Shown here: one piece after another, positions 51,070-61,137 of the stretch
Numbering within the stretch: position 1 is the stretch's first letter
Layout of the letters: each line of letters opens with the position of its first letter
Assembly: GCA_030849835.1 (NCBI GenBank)
Contig: JASAOC010002135.1
Location: 62,001-126,000, forward strand
DNA length: 64,000 nt
DNA from: Herpetomonas samuelpessoai
Lineage: Eukaryota; Euglenozoa; Kinetoplastea; Trypanosomatida; Trypanosomatidae
Reading direction: 5' to 3'
Made by a program: the position numbers and the translations under genes
The notes under the pieces: model-generated
Told to the model about the DNA's origin: nothing
Seen by the model: only the letters and a program-made list of their open reading frames with translations
The model's database searches: none

Positions 51070-52131
51070 TGTTTCGTTTTCAGAGAGTTTTCTACGTTTT
51101 CATCTGAGAAAGGAAGAAAAATAAAATTAAATAAGAGACGACGCAGAGAGTGGAGTCGGCGCCGTGAAAGGAAAAAAACCTTCACGGGCAAACCACCACG
51201 ATGGCTGACAGCACACATTCACCGTTTCTTTCTTCTTTCATACTGCACATCTGCGGTGCCAACGAGAATGAGATCTACAAGCAGCAACCCAAAAACAACA
51301 GCAACAACAAAAATATATGATCGGATTTCTGCAGAAAATACCTGCACACCAAGCACAAGAAAAGCTTCGTGTGTGCGAGCCTGTGGCGTCGGGAGGCCTA
51401 CACGACACAGAACAGAATCAGGAAAGTGTTCTTTTTTTTTTGTACGGAAAAGAACAACGCACCCACCATCGGATCTCCGTTCTCGTTGAATCTGTTCGCC
51501 AGCAAGCGTGGGTCAAGAGAGAAAAGAGTGGATGCGAGCCAAGAACCTTTATGATAGTCCATGACGGTATAAAGGGCAACCAATGCCTTTTTTTTTCTCT
51601 GCGCTGATGCGAGCGCTCGTGCAACCTTGCGCTTCACCATAAACCACTACCGTCGTCCCCAATTTGTTCTGTGCGCGTGATCTTGGATGATGTGTGCGCT
51701 GCTCACGCCCCAAACGCTGCCTACCATCACTCACATAGATGGATATTCAAGAAGAACCTTTACTCACACTGAAAGAAGACAACCGCAAAAACAACAACAC
51801 CCAGACACCACTCGCCGTCGCAAATCACATTTTCAAAAAAAAAAAAAAAACAATAAAAACAAAAAAAACCACAGATACAAATCGAATTGCTTATACCCAT
51901 TCCGTTCACCCCAAAAACACGAGCAGATCGAAATATTTGTTCTGCAGCAAATTTCATAAAGTGTCTCTCGACGGACTGTGGTACACGGGATCGCGCGCAC
52001 ACACAACATATCACCCGTTCGCGTTCGAAAAGCGTTCATTGCTTTCTTGCTGAAGTACAACACACTATACATATATTCTTAATAATACACACACACACAC
52101 ACACACACCAAAGTACATATTCACGTCAAGC
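51070..52131. other. 1.06-kb spacer
   Basis: A-rich, T-rich and AC-repeat sequence with (CAA)n-like motifs at about 51291-51312. ORFs up to 104 codons are not convincing. An (AC)n run lies at about 52088-52108. Confidence 0.6.
52087..52108. repeat. (AC)n dinucleotide run
   Basis: About eleven AC units, 24 nt upstream of the ATG of the 134-residue gene and therefore probably in its leader. Confidence 0.9.
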
Positions 52132-52536
52132 ATGAATCGCACGTGCAGCCTTCTTGTTCGCCAGACGGCAGTCGCCACCACCATCACACGCGGCACCGCG
52201 AGAAGGCTGACGCCTGCCCGTGTCGGCACCACCCTGGCGCCGGCCACCAGTGCCATGCTTCTCGCGCAGCGGACGCTCTTCACAAACAAAAAGGCGTACC
52301 GAGGCCCTGTCGTGGACGAGCAGGACCGCAAAGAGCGCGAGGCATCGGAGAATTTTTTCGACAAGAAAGTGGAGTCTGAGAAAGATATCTTGCCGTCGCG
52401 CAAGGCGGAGGAAAAGCTCGCGTCGAAGCAGCAGCTGGAGGAGGAGCTGCCCACCGGAGAGGAACTGGAGAAGGCCTTGAAGGAGGGCCGCATGGACCAA
52501 TTTGTGACAGAGTCCTCGGACACCGTCATAGATTAG
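52132..52536 (+). CDS. Small mitochondrial-type protein, possibly ATP synthase inhibitor IF1-like
   Basis: This is a 134-residue protein. Residues 1 to about 50 are rich in Arg/Thr/Ala and free of acidic residues (MNRTCSLLVRQTAVATTITR...), a typical mitochondrial presequence. The rest is a highly charged, probably helical chain. The segment DRKEREASENFFDKKVESE at about 65-83 resembles the inhibitory core of IF1 (a basic-acidic REXAXE pattern followed by paired aromatics). If correct, the protein would bind F1-ATPase and block ATP hydrolysis when the membrane potential falls. The resemblance is short and could be coincidence; an assembly factor or other matrix protein is equally possible. The chain ends in acidic DQFVTESSDTVID. 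The first ATG is used, with an AC-rich leader. Confidence 0.75.
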   Translation: MNRTCSLLVRQTAVATTITRGTARRLTPARVGTTLAPATSAMLLAQRTLFTNKKAYRGPVVDEQDRKEREASENFFDKKVESEKDILPSRKAEEKLASKQQLEEELPTGEELEKALKEGRMDQFVTESSDTVID

Positions 52537-53544
52537 ACGTCAGTCCTGCTCGAAGTCATCCGTGGAAGGGAGAGAGAGAGGAAATATATATTTCTTTTTT
52601 CAAAAATATCTATATCCGTCTTCGTTTTTATTTTCTCCCACCAGAAATGGCTGTTTGCTTCGCTCAGGAGGAGAAGGTAAGGATGCTTCCTTCCTATCTG
52701 GTCTCCTTCACTTCTCTCTATTGCTCGGGGGGTTAGACATGGACAGACATGGCTTTTCGTCTCCCTCTGCCCATAACGGACCTATCCCCCCCTCCCCCCA
52801 ATTCCCTCCCCACAGCAAAAAAAAGCAATCACACAAACGAGGAGGTATTCCTGACATGCAAAGGCAATGTAGCAGAGCCGCAGATGTGACACCACTGTAA
52901 CATAACCTTCAAGTGTGAGAGGAGGTGCAGGAAACACTGACGAAGCGCCGTGCGGCTCGGCCGACAGATTGCTGTATCTGCTTGTATGCACCAGATTTTT
53001 CATCTGGGGCAATTGCTGCATTCGATCGAATAATAATAATAATAATAAAAGAAACAAACCATCTGAAGCGATGACATGACGGATTTCCTGTCGTGTTGAT
53101 GTGATCTGGGTTCGACTCACCTTTCCCCCTCTTCCTTGCATCGCTTTCTTCCATGTATACACTGTTTGTTTCTTGGCCGCAGCGCACACACACATACACA
53201 CTCACACACGCACGAAAGAAGAGAACATTTCATCCTAGTCCCTTCGTGCATCACTCATTGCTTATTCACTACGAATTCAAAATAGAAGAAACCTTCCTCC
53301 GCTGAAAGCGTTACACCCAAAACTTATCGATTTGTTTATCCTTTCATTTTTGTTTCAGAAAAAACAACAACAACAATCAAAGACAATCAGACACGGAACA
53401 ATACATCAACAACGACAACGACAAAAAGTTAAACAAAAATTGAACAAATTACAACAGTAAAAACGTTCGTTGAAAATTATCGCCCGCTGTTTTCCTTCTT
53501 TCTTTCAAAAAAATAAAGAAATAATAAAATAATCCTCTGTACAC
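52537..53544. other. 1.0-kb spacer
   Basis: The sequence is AT-rich, with an AAT run at about 53027-53047 and (CAA)n at 53363-53376. A block at about 52860-53130 is less repetitive and more balanced in composition, has no credible ORF, and contains a tRNA B-box-like string that I rejected as a tRNA. It could be a 3' UTR element or an ncRNA. Confidence 0.55.
53487..53518 (+). promoter_or_regulatory. Candidate trans-splice acceptor for glycerate kinase
   Basis: The tract TGTTTTCCTTCTTTCTTTC is followed by the first AG at 53517-53518. The next ATG is 53545, giving a short leader of about 26 nt. Confidence 0.5.
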
Positions 53545-56016
53545 ATGTCTGCGGCGCGTTCGGCAAGGCCTCCTACCCGCATCCTTTTTGCCTGCGACTC
53601 CTTCAAGGCGACGCTGCCATCGCACCGAGTAGGGGAGGCCGCGGAGAAGGGCATTCGTGAGGCCCTTCAGAACCCAAAACGGGCTGTCACCGCGCACTCA
53701 CCGGCCGCAGCGTCCTCGCGCGGGGAAGGCGTTCTCCACGAGGCTGTCTGTGCCGCCATAACCAGGACCACCACAATCGCATTGTCCCCCTCTACCTCGC
53801 ATCATGTGTCCACGTCGTCGTCTTTGCTGGCAGACACGACGGGGTTTCGCTTTTGTCACTGCCCCATGAGTGACGGCGGCGCAGGCTTGCTAGACAGCCT
53901 CACGTACCAACACGCCACTCCTTCATCTGAAACAAACCACACGGACGACGACAACACTCACCATAACAATAGTAGTGGTGGCATGTCACGAGTGTTCATC
54001 CCGGCGTCGTATCCGATTACGGGACCTTTGGGCACTCCCATCACGAACCCACCCGTCTCCTTCGCGTGTTGTGTGAAGCGACGAACCTTGGTGATTGAAA
54101 TGGCGGAGGCCTCTGGTTTGCCACGGGTGCCGGCTCCAGGCATGCGCAACCCGCTGAAGACAACGAGCTACGGCACCGGCGAGACGCTGCGCTTTGCGCT
54201 CCGGTACATGGAAGAGGCCATTGCACGCGATGTTCATGACGACAAGGCGCAGGTAGCATCGTCACCACAACTGAGACAGACTTCCGGTGAAGTCACGAAC
54301 GCTTCGGAAACGGAGAGGCCCGCCGGCTCATCGACCAGCGAAGGACGTAAGGTAAGAGGTAACCAGAAGGCTGTGGGCGTTGATGTGTTTCTTGGGATCG
54401 GCGGGAGCGCGACAAACGATGGAGGGTTGGGTGCGCTGCAGGGCCTGGGCGTCATTGACATTTATGTCTCGCGCGAAAACCAAGACGACAACCTTTCCAT
54501 CCCAACAGGTGTCAAAGAGCCTTTGTCCAAGGAGCAACGGCCGCAGCGTGGCGACACATCCGACGAAGTGAAGCTATCGCGCCCGTTCCGTGGCGAGGAC
54601 CTAGCTCGCATGACACGGGTTGCCCTTCGACCTGAACTGGAGACGCTCTTCTCTCCTTGCCCCTCTGATTCCGGCAAAGAAATGGTTCAGAAGTCGACAG
54701 AGGCACATACGCACGTGTACATTCGACAACTGCGCCTCATCTGCGACGTGGATAACCCCTTGGTGGGACCGCGCGGTGCCACTTATACCTTTGGCCCGCA
54801 GAAATGTGCTCCTCAGCGTGTCCTATCCGTCCACGGAGATAACCTCGTGGCAACGACAGGACAGCACGACAGCGATGACGACGACGGGGCCGTGGGCGTC
54901 GTTTCCTCACAGGAGCAGCAAGCGGTGCTCGACACACTTGAGGCAGGGATGTGCCATGCCGTGACATGTGCCGTCACCTCTACGTGCTCGCAACTGAGGA
55001 CCCTGCATGCGAAGCTAAGGCAGCATCGGCGAGCCGATGCCATACAAGCACAGCAGTCTGAGAAGGCTCCGGTCACCGACGTGGATGCGGCTGTCCATCA
55101 GCTCCTGCACGGCAGCGGTGGTGGCGGCGCGGGGGGCATGAGCGGCTTCTTTCGCTATTTTCTTGGGGCGACATGGATGGCCGGCACCGACGCTGTCGCG
55201 GAGTTGCTGGCCTTGCGTGTTCCTCCGTCTGAAGAAGCGTTTCAGACGCAACCAGACATGTCTGTGTTATCTGATGAAGTGGAGGGAAGGGGTCTCTTGT
55301 ACACTGCGTGCGATGTGCTGGTCACGGGGGAAGGATCCTTCGACGCGCAGACCATCTCGTCGCACAAGACGGTGGGCCGACTGCTGGAGATGGTGGTGGA
55401 GGCCAATCTAACGTTTACCCTCACCGCGTCACGCCAGCGTCAGGGCAGCGCCGTTGACGATGCTCCTCTGGCTTCTTCACGAGAGAGGGATCGGAGCATT
55501 CGGGAAGTCATCATTGTCTGCGGGCGGATGGGCTTCAAGGATGATGCAGAGTGTCAGCGTCGGGTGCGTGAGGCGCTCGTGGAGACCTTGCTCCCGACGC
55601 GCCTTCGCCGTGCACCCTCGAGCGCGCAGGAAAATGAAAAAAGGGTGACAGACCAGGTGTCCACTTCTTCATCGGGTGTGGGTGAGCCTGCCGCTTCAAC
55701 GTACGTGGAGCGCCTTCTTGACGCCGTTGTACACGCGAGCTTTTCACAGGGCTGTGATGACAGTCGTGGTGGTAATGATGGAGGCGTTCATCACATCACA
55801 TCCCCAGGAACAAAGCCCAATGAGGTGGAGCGGTACAAGCGCGTTTTGGAGGCCGCCACACCACGCGTGACGGTGCTTCCGCTTTCTCCCGAGCCCTTTT
55901 CTGTGAAGGAGGCCATGACACAGCCTTATGCATGCGTGCAGCATCGTCTCAGGGATTATTGCCTCTTCGGTGACCCCTCTGAGACCCCATTGCCTTCAAC
56001 AACGTCTAGCATGTGA
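53545..56016 (+). CDS. Glycerate kinase (GlxK/GarK family), enlarged
   Basis: The enzyme phosphorylates D-glycerate with ATP; bacterial members of this family make 2-phosphoglycerate, feeding lower glycolysis. Family blocks appear in order: ILFACDSFKATLPS (about 13-27), PMSDGGAGLLDSL (107-119), IEMAEASGLPRVP (about 185-197), FLGIGGSATNDGGLGALQGL (282-301), ICDVDNPLVGPRGATYTFGP (399-418), LVTGEGSFDAQTISSHKTVG (592-611) and VIIVCGRMG (about 655-663). At 823 residues it is about twice the usual 380-400. The excess lies in polar insertions between blocks, at about 128-150, 230-278, 305-385, 430-520, 625-650 and 690-790, while the catalytic blocks are intact. The C terminus SSM is a weak variant of a type 1 peroxisomal/glycosomal signal, so glycosomal location is possible but unproven. 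Confidence 0.9.
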   Translation: MSAARSARPPTRILFACDSFKATLPSHRVGEAAEKGIREALQNPKRAVTAHSPAAASSRGEGVLHEAVCAAITRTTTIALSPSTSHHVSTSSSLLADTTGFRFCHCPMSDGGAGLLDSLTYQHATPSSETNHTDDDNTHHNNSSGGMSRVFIPASYPITGPLGTPITNPPVSFACCVKRRTLVIEMAEASGLPRVPAPGMRNPLKTTSYGTGETLRFALRYMEEAIARDVHDDKAQVASSPQLRQTSGEVTNASETERPAGSSTSEGRKVRGNQKAVGVDVFLGIGGSATNDGGLGALQGLGVIDIYVSRENQDDNLSIPTGVKEPLSKEQRPQRGDTSDEVKLSRPFRGEDLARMTRVALRPELETLFSPCPSDSGKEMVQKSTEAHTHVYIRQLRLICDVDNPLVGPRGATYTFGPQKCAPQRVLSVHGDNLVATTGQHDSDDDDGAVGVVSSQEQQAVLDTLEAGMCHAVTCAVTSTCSQLRTLHAKLRQHRRADAIQAQQSEKAPVTDVDAAVHQLLHGSGGGGAGGMSGFFRYFLGATWMAGTDAVAELLALRVPPSEEAFQTQPDMSVLSDEVEGRGLLYTACDVLVTGEGSFDAQTISSHKTVGRLLEMVVEANLTFTLTASRQRQGSAVDDAPLASSRERDRSIREVIIVCGRMGFKDDAECQRRVREALVETLLPTRLRRAPSSAQENEKRVTDQVSTSSSGVGEPAASTYVERLLDAVVHASFSQGCDDSRGGNDGGVHHITSPGTKPNEVERYKRVLEAATPRVTVLPLSPEPFSVKEAMTQPYACVQHRLRDYCLFGDPSETPLPSTTSSM

Positions 56017-56559
56017 TCTCTCTTTCGTTCTTAACGATGAACTTATGGAGGACAAGAAGGTGATGTGTTTCCGTGCCCCTTCTTTTTCATTTGCTACAAG
56101 ACCGCTGCTATCGCTAGTCACCGAAACGGATTCTGCATTGGTCCTCATTTCTCTCGCAGGAGGTTGCGGAACGAACAAGAGAGAGAGAGAGGGAAAGAGA
56201 GTGGCGCACTGGAAGTTTAACGCAAGCCTCCTTGGCCCCAGAAGATGGAGGAAAGAGAGAAATGCTTCCGCCCGCTCAGTGAACTAGCCTCTGCTAGGGG
56301 AGAGGGAGAGAGGTGAAGTTCCCCAGTACATGGGTGAGGGAACGTTCGGTTGCCCTCTTTTTTTTTTTCTTAACTCAAATCTCAGGGTTCGGTCTCCTTT
56401 TCAACTGTTCCTTTTTTTTTTTTTTTTTGGCTGCGTAGATTTTTTAAAAATCACAGGACGACTACTCTCATACAAACTTTCAGAAGATACTTGTTTATTC
56501 CATCGTGTTTGTCTCACTGAAACACACAGAGAGGCAGAGAAAGAGAGAGGGAGAGGGGG
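56017..56559. other. Spacer between glycerate kinase and the 1324-residue gene
   Basis: 540 nt. The first half is mixed composition, probably 3' UTR. The second half carries T runs and the acceptor for the next gene. No credible ORF. Confidence 0.6.
56410..56438 (+). promoter_or_regulatory. Candidate trans-splice acceptor for the 1324-residue gene
   Basis: A run of about 18 T is followed by GGCTGCGTAG, with the AG at 56437-56438. No ATG occurs from there to the CDS start at 56560. Confidence 0.65.
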
Positions 56560-59500
56560 ATGCTTCGCCGGTGGCATGCGGGAGCGTCACGTGCCTTTAC
56601 TTCTCCTCAACTTATCTTCTTCTCTTTCCGCGAAGTGCATCACCTACCGCGTGAGGTACCCTGTCAATCTTCTCCACCAAAATTCCCTGAGCATTCGGTC
56701 TTCTCCTATCCTGCAGACACCGACGCGACGGCTTCGCTTCATCGAAGTGGATTGAGAAAACGCGAGGGAGTGCATGTGCCAAGCAGCGCGAGTGACACGG
56801 CCTCCACCGCATCCTCCTCTGGTAGGGCTGCGGCCCCTCTGTACGAGAAGTGGGCCTCACCACGGGAAAGGACGCTGCGCCGAGAATCCAAGCGGACCGC
56901 ACCTTCACCTTCACGATCCCAAGGCTTCTCGCAGAAACCACATACATGGAAAAGGAAAGCACGGTGGGAGCAAGATGAACGAGACAGCTTCACGCGCAAC
57001 CATCGTGCAAAGGGGAACGGTGGCTCAGAGGGAGGTCGCTGGCGTGCCGCTTCCACACCTCCAGGAACGCCGTTTCAACCTTCAGGAGATGCATCCTCGT
57101 CGCGACCGCCGCATCGCCTCGTCGGTACGACACGACGAGGCGACAACTGGAGGGAAGTCACCGTGGAGCCGTGCAATCTTTTGGAAAGTATGGCAGGCAT
57201 GTTTCCGCCTCGTCAGGGTTCTGACAGAAGACCAGAAAGAGAAGAAGCGTCGGGCGACGAGGACGAGGAGGCGGAGGATCCTCACGATGGCGTCACGTAC
57301 TTTGACTGGCATCGGCTCTTTCTGGTCCGCATCGGAGAGGACGTGACACTGCCTTCGGCATGCACTCACACCGGTGCTGTCGCGACCACTGAAGTGCAGG
57401 ACCCATCCGCCATGTACGACTCGGCGCACTTTTCGATGGGTGCGGTATCTGGTGAATCAGAACATGTTTCTTCAGGGATGGCCACGGTAAGGACGCCTGC
57501 CGGGCATTCTTCTTCTTTCGCGCAGACCGCTAAATCACACGACGGTGACATCTTCAACACCCCACTTTGTTTCCACGCTTCTCATCTTCGCCCGCCGGTG
57601 ACCAGTGTGGAGTCGCACGAAAAGGGAATGGCATATGCAGAGACAATTGAATTCCTCACGTGTGGAGTGGGTGGTGGGAGACAAGACGGCCAATCAGAGG
57701 AGGATGCTACGACTGTTGGCGCGGCCGCCACTCCACCGGGAGACCTTCTTTCATTGTGTTACGATCCGAAGAACGGCTTCTTCACGTCTGCCTTTGATTC
57801 CGCCAATCGGCGCTTGATTGAGAAAGCTGTTCCTCAAGACTTGTCCAACGCGGCAAGCTCCGCACCACTGAATGCCTTCATGTGGGAGCAACCCGCTGTG
57901 TTCGAGCTGTACTATTATCGCCACCACAAGCCTTTAGCAGGCACCTCGCCCTTTCCTTCTTCACGAGGACAAACGATCCCGGGTGCGAGTCCCCTCCTTT
58001 CTCGTGCGCGCCGCGTATACCAGAGGGAGATGGCGGCGCACGGCATCATGGACTCGAGTGTCAACGAGCGGAAAAGCACTCGTGATGATACCGAGAGACG
58101 ATGCCCTGTGCGGAAGCGTGACGACTATGTGTTTGAGTGGATCGGCCGGTACTGCGCGATCCCAGGTGTACCCCAACCGCCGGTGAACACCTCCACCGTG
58201 GTTCGCGAATCTGCTGCGAAGCGCGCGCCACGTCACGGCACCGGGGCTGGCGATGTCGAGGCCGGAGCAGCGGCAGCCGTTCTGGTCGAAACGAGAAGCG
58301 GATATGGGCGGCGGCATGCGGTGTCCGGTGTTGTGATGAGCCTTCACAAGTACTTTTCCTTTCTTAACCCACGCTACGAAGTTGGCGGTGTAGAGGCCAC
58401 TGTGGCAGCGGCAGCAGCAGCGCCGAGTGGTTTGAAACGGGAGGAGCAAGACGGGCGTGTACCTCCGCGCGGGACTTCATCGAACATAGAAGCACGCTCA
58501 TTCCAGCGCTCCTCTGCTTCCCAAGCGGTCGCACCCGCAACAGTGGCATCTCCGCTATCGAGTCTGTTTGCCAACCCGGACGACTTCCAAGGTGGTTCTT
58601 CTTTGTCTTCGTCTTCACCACCGCACGGCGTAAGGAGGAACAAGACGGGCGCGGCAGAGGCAAGAGACGGTGATCAACACGAGGAATTGGATGGGAAGGA
58701 TGAGGATGAAGATCTCTTGGAAAGTCTTCTTCCCTCGTCTTCCACCCCTTTCTCCTCCTCCTCCTCCTCATCCCCACTGCTGTCTGCCAATGTATCGAAA
58801 CTGGCCGCCACGTCAAGAGAGGTGCGTAACGGCCAGCTCAGAGAACACTGGCGGTGTCGGTCGCTGCCATCGCATCTTCAACTTCTCACAGATATGGGCG
58901 AGCGTTCATCGATGCGAGGGAGCACAGAAGATGCTCCATCTTCTGAGTCAAAGAAACATAAGAAACCAACTCGCGAGAAACAAATACAACGTGACAAGAA
59001 GCAAAAGAAACAAAAGTCGCTCCTGAAACGCAAAGAGGATCACGCGATATTGAAGATCCCGGCAGCAACCCCCACAGCACCCTGGATGGACGAGGCGGCC
59101 GTGAGGCATCGGTTCGTGCGTGAGCGTTCCGTTGGTGTCCTGCTGCTGCTGAAGGAGGAGTGGGTGTACTTCTCGATCCTGATGCACACACACGTTCTTC
59201 CGACCACCACGCCTCCACCGCATGCAGAGGCGCCACGTGAGGTCCCCATGAGCAGTAGCCATTGCCATCACAACGAAGAATTGCATGTTATCGCACAGAA
59301 AGAGTACGTCGCGTCGTGCTCGCTGTCCTTTGTGACAGAACCGGTGCGTTGGCTCGTGACAGACCCGATCCCCTCAATGCGTTTGTGGCAGCGCGCGGCG
59401 GCGTCGAGCACCGGGCCGGATAATGCTGAGGTGAAGGAAAACACCAGACGTTCAACAACAAAGGTGCCGACGCGAAAGCAACCCATCGCCTCTGCGGCGG

Positions 59501-60534
59501 AAAGAGCACCGCACGCACCTTGCACGTCACCGTGCGCGCCACCAAGCTTCTTGTCACTCTTGCCACACACGATTCTTGTTCTGGAAGAGGATGACTTCGC
59601 GCTTGTGAAGGATGAGGTGCTGCTGACGTACCTCGGCGGTGCGCGTGCAAACATGGATGCAGCGGCAGGACACATGTCATCAGCCTCTCAAACACAAACA
59701 CCTTGCTCTCAAGGGGTTCGTGCACAGGGTGCAAGGATCACGGACCACGCACGAGGCGATGATCACGACACAAGAACCGAAGCAGCTGACTTTGATATGG
59801 AAAGGGCGTTAGCGGAACGCGCGGAGCTTGACTATATTGAGCGCGCGCAAGACGCGAGCTCCCTTCGTGAGAGCTTCCAAGCGTCAGAGGACACTGCTGC
59901 TGTTGCGACGGCTGCGGCCACAGAGCAAAGGTGGCGCGTCACCGCCGCTGCCCTGCGACGAGAGTGGGAGCGCACGCTGCGAAAAGCACTCCTTAACGCT
60001 AGATTGAAATCTGTCATGACGGCAGCAGCAAGTACCGTGAACGATAGCAACAGATGCGATGATGAGTTAGTTCCAGGGAACGCGCCGCTTCTCTCGCAGC
60101 AGGGAACGCCTGGGAGGAACCGCGCCCATCGCTCCACGAGCGGAAGCATCGAGGAGCGAGGCAGCCCACGCGGTTCGTCCGACACGGAATCACTCATGAA
60201 ACGTTCCCGAAGAGGCAAGACAACCGCGTCGGGCACAAGTGCTGCACCATTGTCACCAGGGATGAAGAAACCAAAGTCGGACGGGGAGAACCTTCAGGCT
60301 AACAGTACTTCCAACGGCAGCTCAATGGACAGTATGGGCTTGGCAATCTCGCACGACACGGACCACCGCTACCCCTCTCCCTCCTCGTCTGCGGCACGTG
60401 ACCCTGCGAGGATGATTTCATTCTCCACGTTCCCACCTGCCAAATACCTTTTGAGCAATCCGAATTGGCGAAAGAAACCCACGGTGCTCGCGATGGAAAT
60501 GCGTTATGGAAAAATCTTTCGGTTCAACCATTGA
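56560..60534 (+). CDS. Hypothetical protein, 1324 residues
   Basis: I recognise no family. The N terminus (MLRRWHAGASRAFTSPQLIF) has Arg and aromatic residues and few acids, so a mitochondrial leader is possible. Acidic DEDEEAEDPHDG (about 236-248) leads into an ordered-looking segment, VTYFDWHRLFLVRIGEDVTL (about 246-265). Other ordered islands include FELYYYRHHKPLAG (about 447-460), YVFEWIGRYCAIPG near 523-536 and RERSVGVLLLLKEEWVYFSI (about 855-874). A Lys-rich stretch (about 790-833) could be a nuclear or RNA-binding signal. Residues about 1079-1156 are Ala/Glu/Arg-rich and probably a long helix. The C terminus has conserved-looking NPNWRKKPTVLAMEMRYG. Islands of folded sequence are spread through disordered linkers. 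Location cannot be decided. The start is the first ATG after a strong acceptor. Confidence 0.85.
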   Translation: MLRRWHAGASRAFTSPQLIFFSFREVHHLPREVPCQSSPPKFPEHSVFSYPADTDATASLHRSGLRKREGVHVPSSASDTASTASSSGRAAAPLYEKWASPRERTLRRESKRTAPSPSRSQGFSQKPHTWKRKARWEQDERDSFTRNHRAKGNGGSEGGRWRAASTPPGTPFQPSGDASSSRPPHRLVGTTRRGDNWREVTVEPCNLLESMAGMFPPRQGSDRRPEREEASGDEDEEAEDPHDGVTYFDWHRLFLVRIGEDVTLPSACTHTGAVATTEVQDPSAMYDSAHFSMGAVSGESEHVSSGMATVRTPAGHSSSFAQTAKSHDGDIFNTPLCFHASHLRPPVTSVESHEKGMAYAETIEFLTCGVGGGRQDGQSEEDATTVGAAATPPGDLLSLCYDPKNGFFTSAFDSANRRLIEKAVPQDLSNAASSAPLNAFMWEQPAVFELYYYRHHKPLAGTSPFPSSRGQTIPGASPLLSRARRVYQREMAAHGIMDSSVNERKSTRDDTERRCPVRKRDDYVFEWIGRYCAIPGVPQPPVNTSTVVRESAAKRAPRHGTGAGDVEAGAAAAVLVETRSGYGRRHAVSGVVMSLHKYFSFLNPRYEVGGVEATVAAAAAAPSGLKREEQDGRVPPRGTSSNIEARSFQRSSASQAVAPATVASPLSSLFANPDDFQGGSSLSSSSPPHGVRRNKTGAAEARDGDQHEELDGKDEDEDLLESLLPSSSTPFSSSSSSSPLLSANVSKLAATSREVRNGQLREHWRCRSLPSHLQLLTDMGERSSMRGSTEDAPSSESKKHKKPTREKQIQRDKKQKKQKSLLKRKEDHAILKIPAATPTAPWMDEAAVRHRFVRERSVGVLLLLKEEWVYFSILMHTHVLPTTTPPPHAEAPREVPMSSSHCHHNEELHVIAQKEYVASCSLSFVTEPVRWLVTDPIPSMRLWQRAAASSTGPDNAEVKENTRRSTTKVPTRKQPIASAAERAPHAPCTSPCAPPSFLSLLPHTILVLEEDDFALVKDEVLLTYLGGARANMDAAAGHMSSASQTQTPCSQGVRAQGARITDHARGDDHDTRTEAADFDMERALAERAELDYIERAQDASSLRESFQASEDTAAVATAAATEQRWRVTAAALRREWERTLRKALLNARLKSVMTAAASTVNDSNRCDDELVPGNAPLLSQQGTPGRNRAHRSTSGSIEERGSPRGSSDTESLMKRSRRGKTTASGTSAAPLSPGMKKPKSDGENLQANSTSNGSSMDSMGLAISHDTDHRYPSPSSSAARDPARMISFSTFPPAKYLLSNPNWRKKPTVLAMEMRYGKIFRFNH

Positions 60535-61137
60535 AGGCTGCCAGCTTTGTGAATCATGTTTCCGTTTTTTTTTTCTGCACGCTTCAGCGTTCTCTCTTGT
60601 TTGAAAAAGAGCAAAAAAAAGGTGTTCTTCAAGCTTTTTTTTTTTTGAAATATAAACGGGGAACAACAACTGCAATTTTATGTTTCATCTCACTTTTGTT
60701 TCTGTTCCTTGTCGTAACTGTTCTCCTTTCTGCTATTTCGTTTCCTCTGCTATTCTTCCTCTTATTTTTCTTCATCAGTAAACCAGCAAACACAACGAGA
60801 TAGATACATTAGAGTTGGAGTTCCATTCCTCATGGCATGCCAAGACACGCCTCATTCCGTGAAGCAGTGTCCAACAAAAGGAAGAAAAATATATACAGAG
60901 ATAGTGACGAGGAGGGCGGCAGACAGCAGTGCACACACTCGTTTCACGTACGTGCGAGCCTGCCTATACGCCGATCCGCAACTCCTCGCCCTCCCCTTCC
61001 TCTTTACCGCTGACAACAAACATTGCCTTCAAGGGTATTTTATTTTTCTTTCTCTGTGAACGCATACACAGACGTACATCCCTACACACACACACACACA
61101 CATACACAGGTACAAGTACCCTAAAACACTTTAGCCA
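60535..61137. other. Spacer before the SLX9-like gene
   Basis: 600 nt of T-rich and A-rich sequence with no credible ORF. A pyrimidine tract at about 61037-61055 and AG at 61070-61071 precede an AC-rich leader. Confidence 0.6.
61037..61071 (+). promoter_or_regulatory. Candidate trans-splice acceptor for the SLX9-like gene
   Basis: The tract TATTTTTCTTTCTCTG is followed by the first CAG, with the AG at 61070-61071. The first ATG downstream is 61138. Confidence 0.5.

Noticed and set aside
53108-53121. GGGTTCGACTC string resembling a tRNA B box
   Set aside because: The T-stem does not pair well (one or two of five pairs), and no matching acceptor stem or anticodon arm is found upstream.
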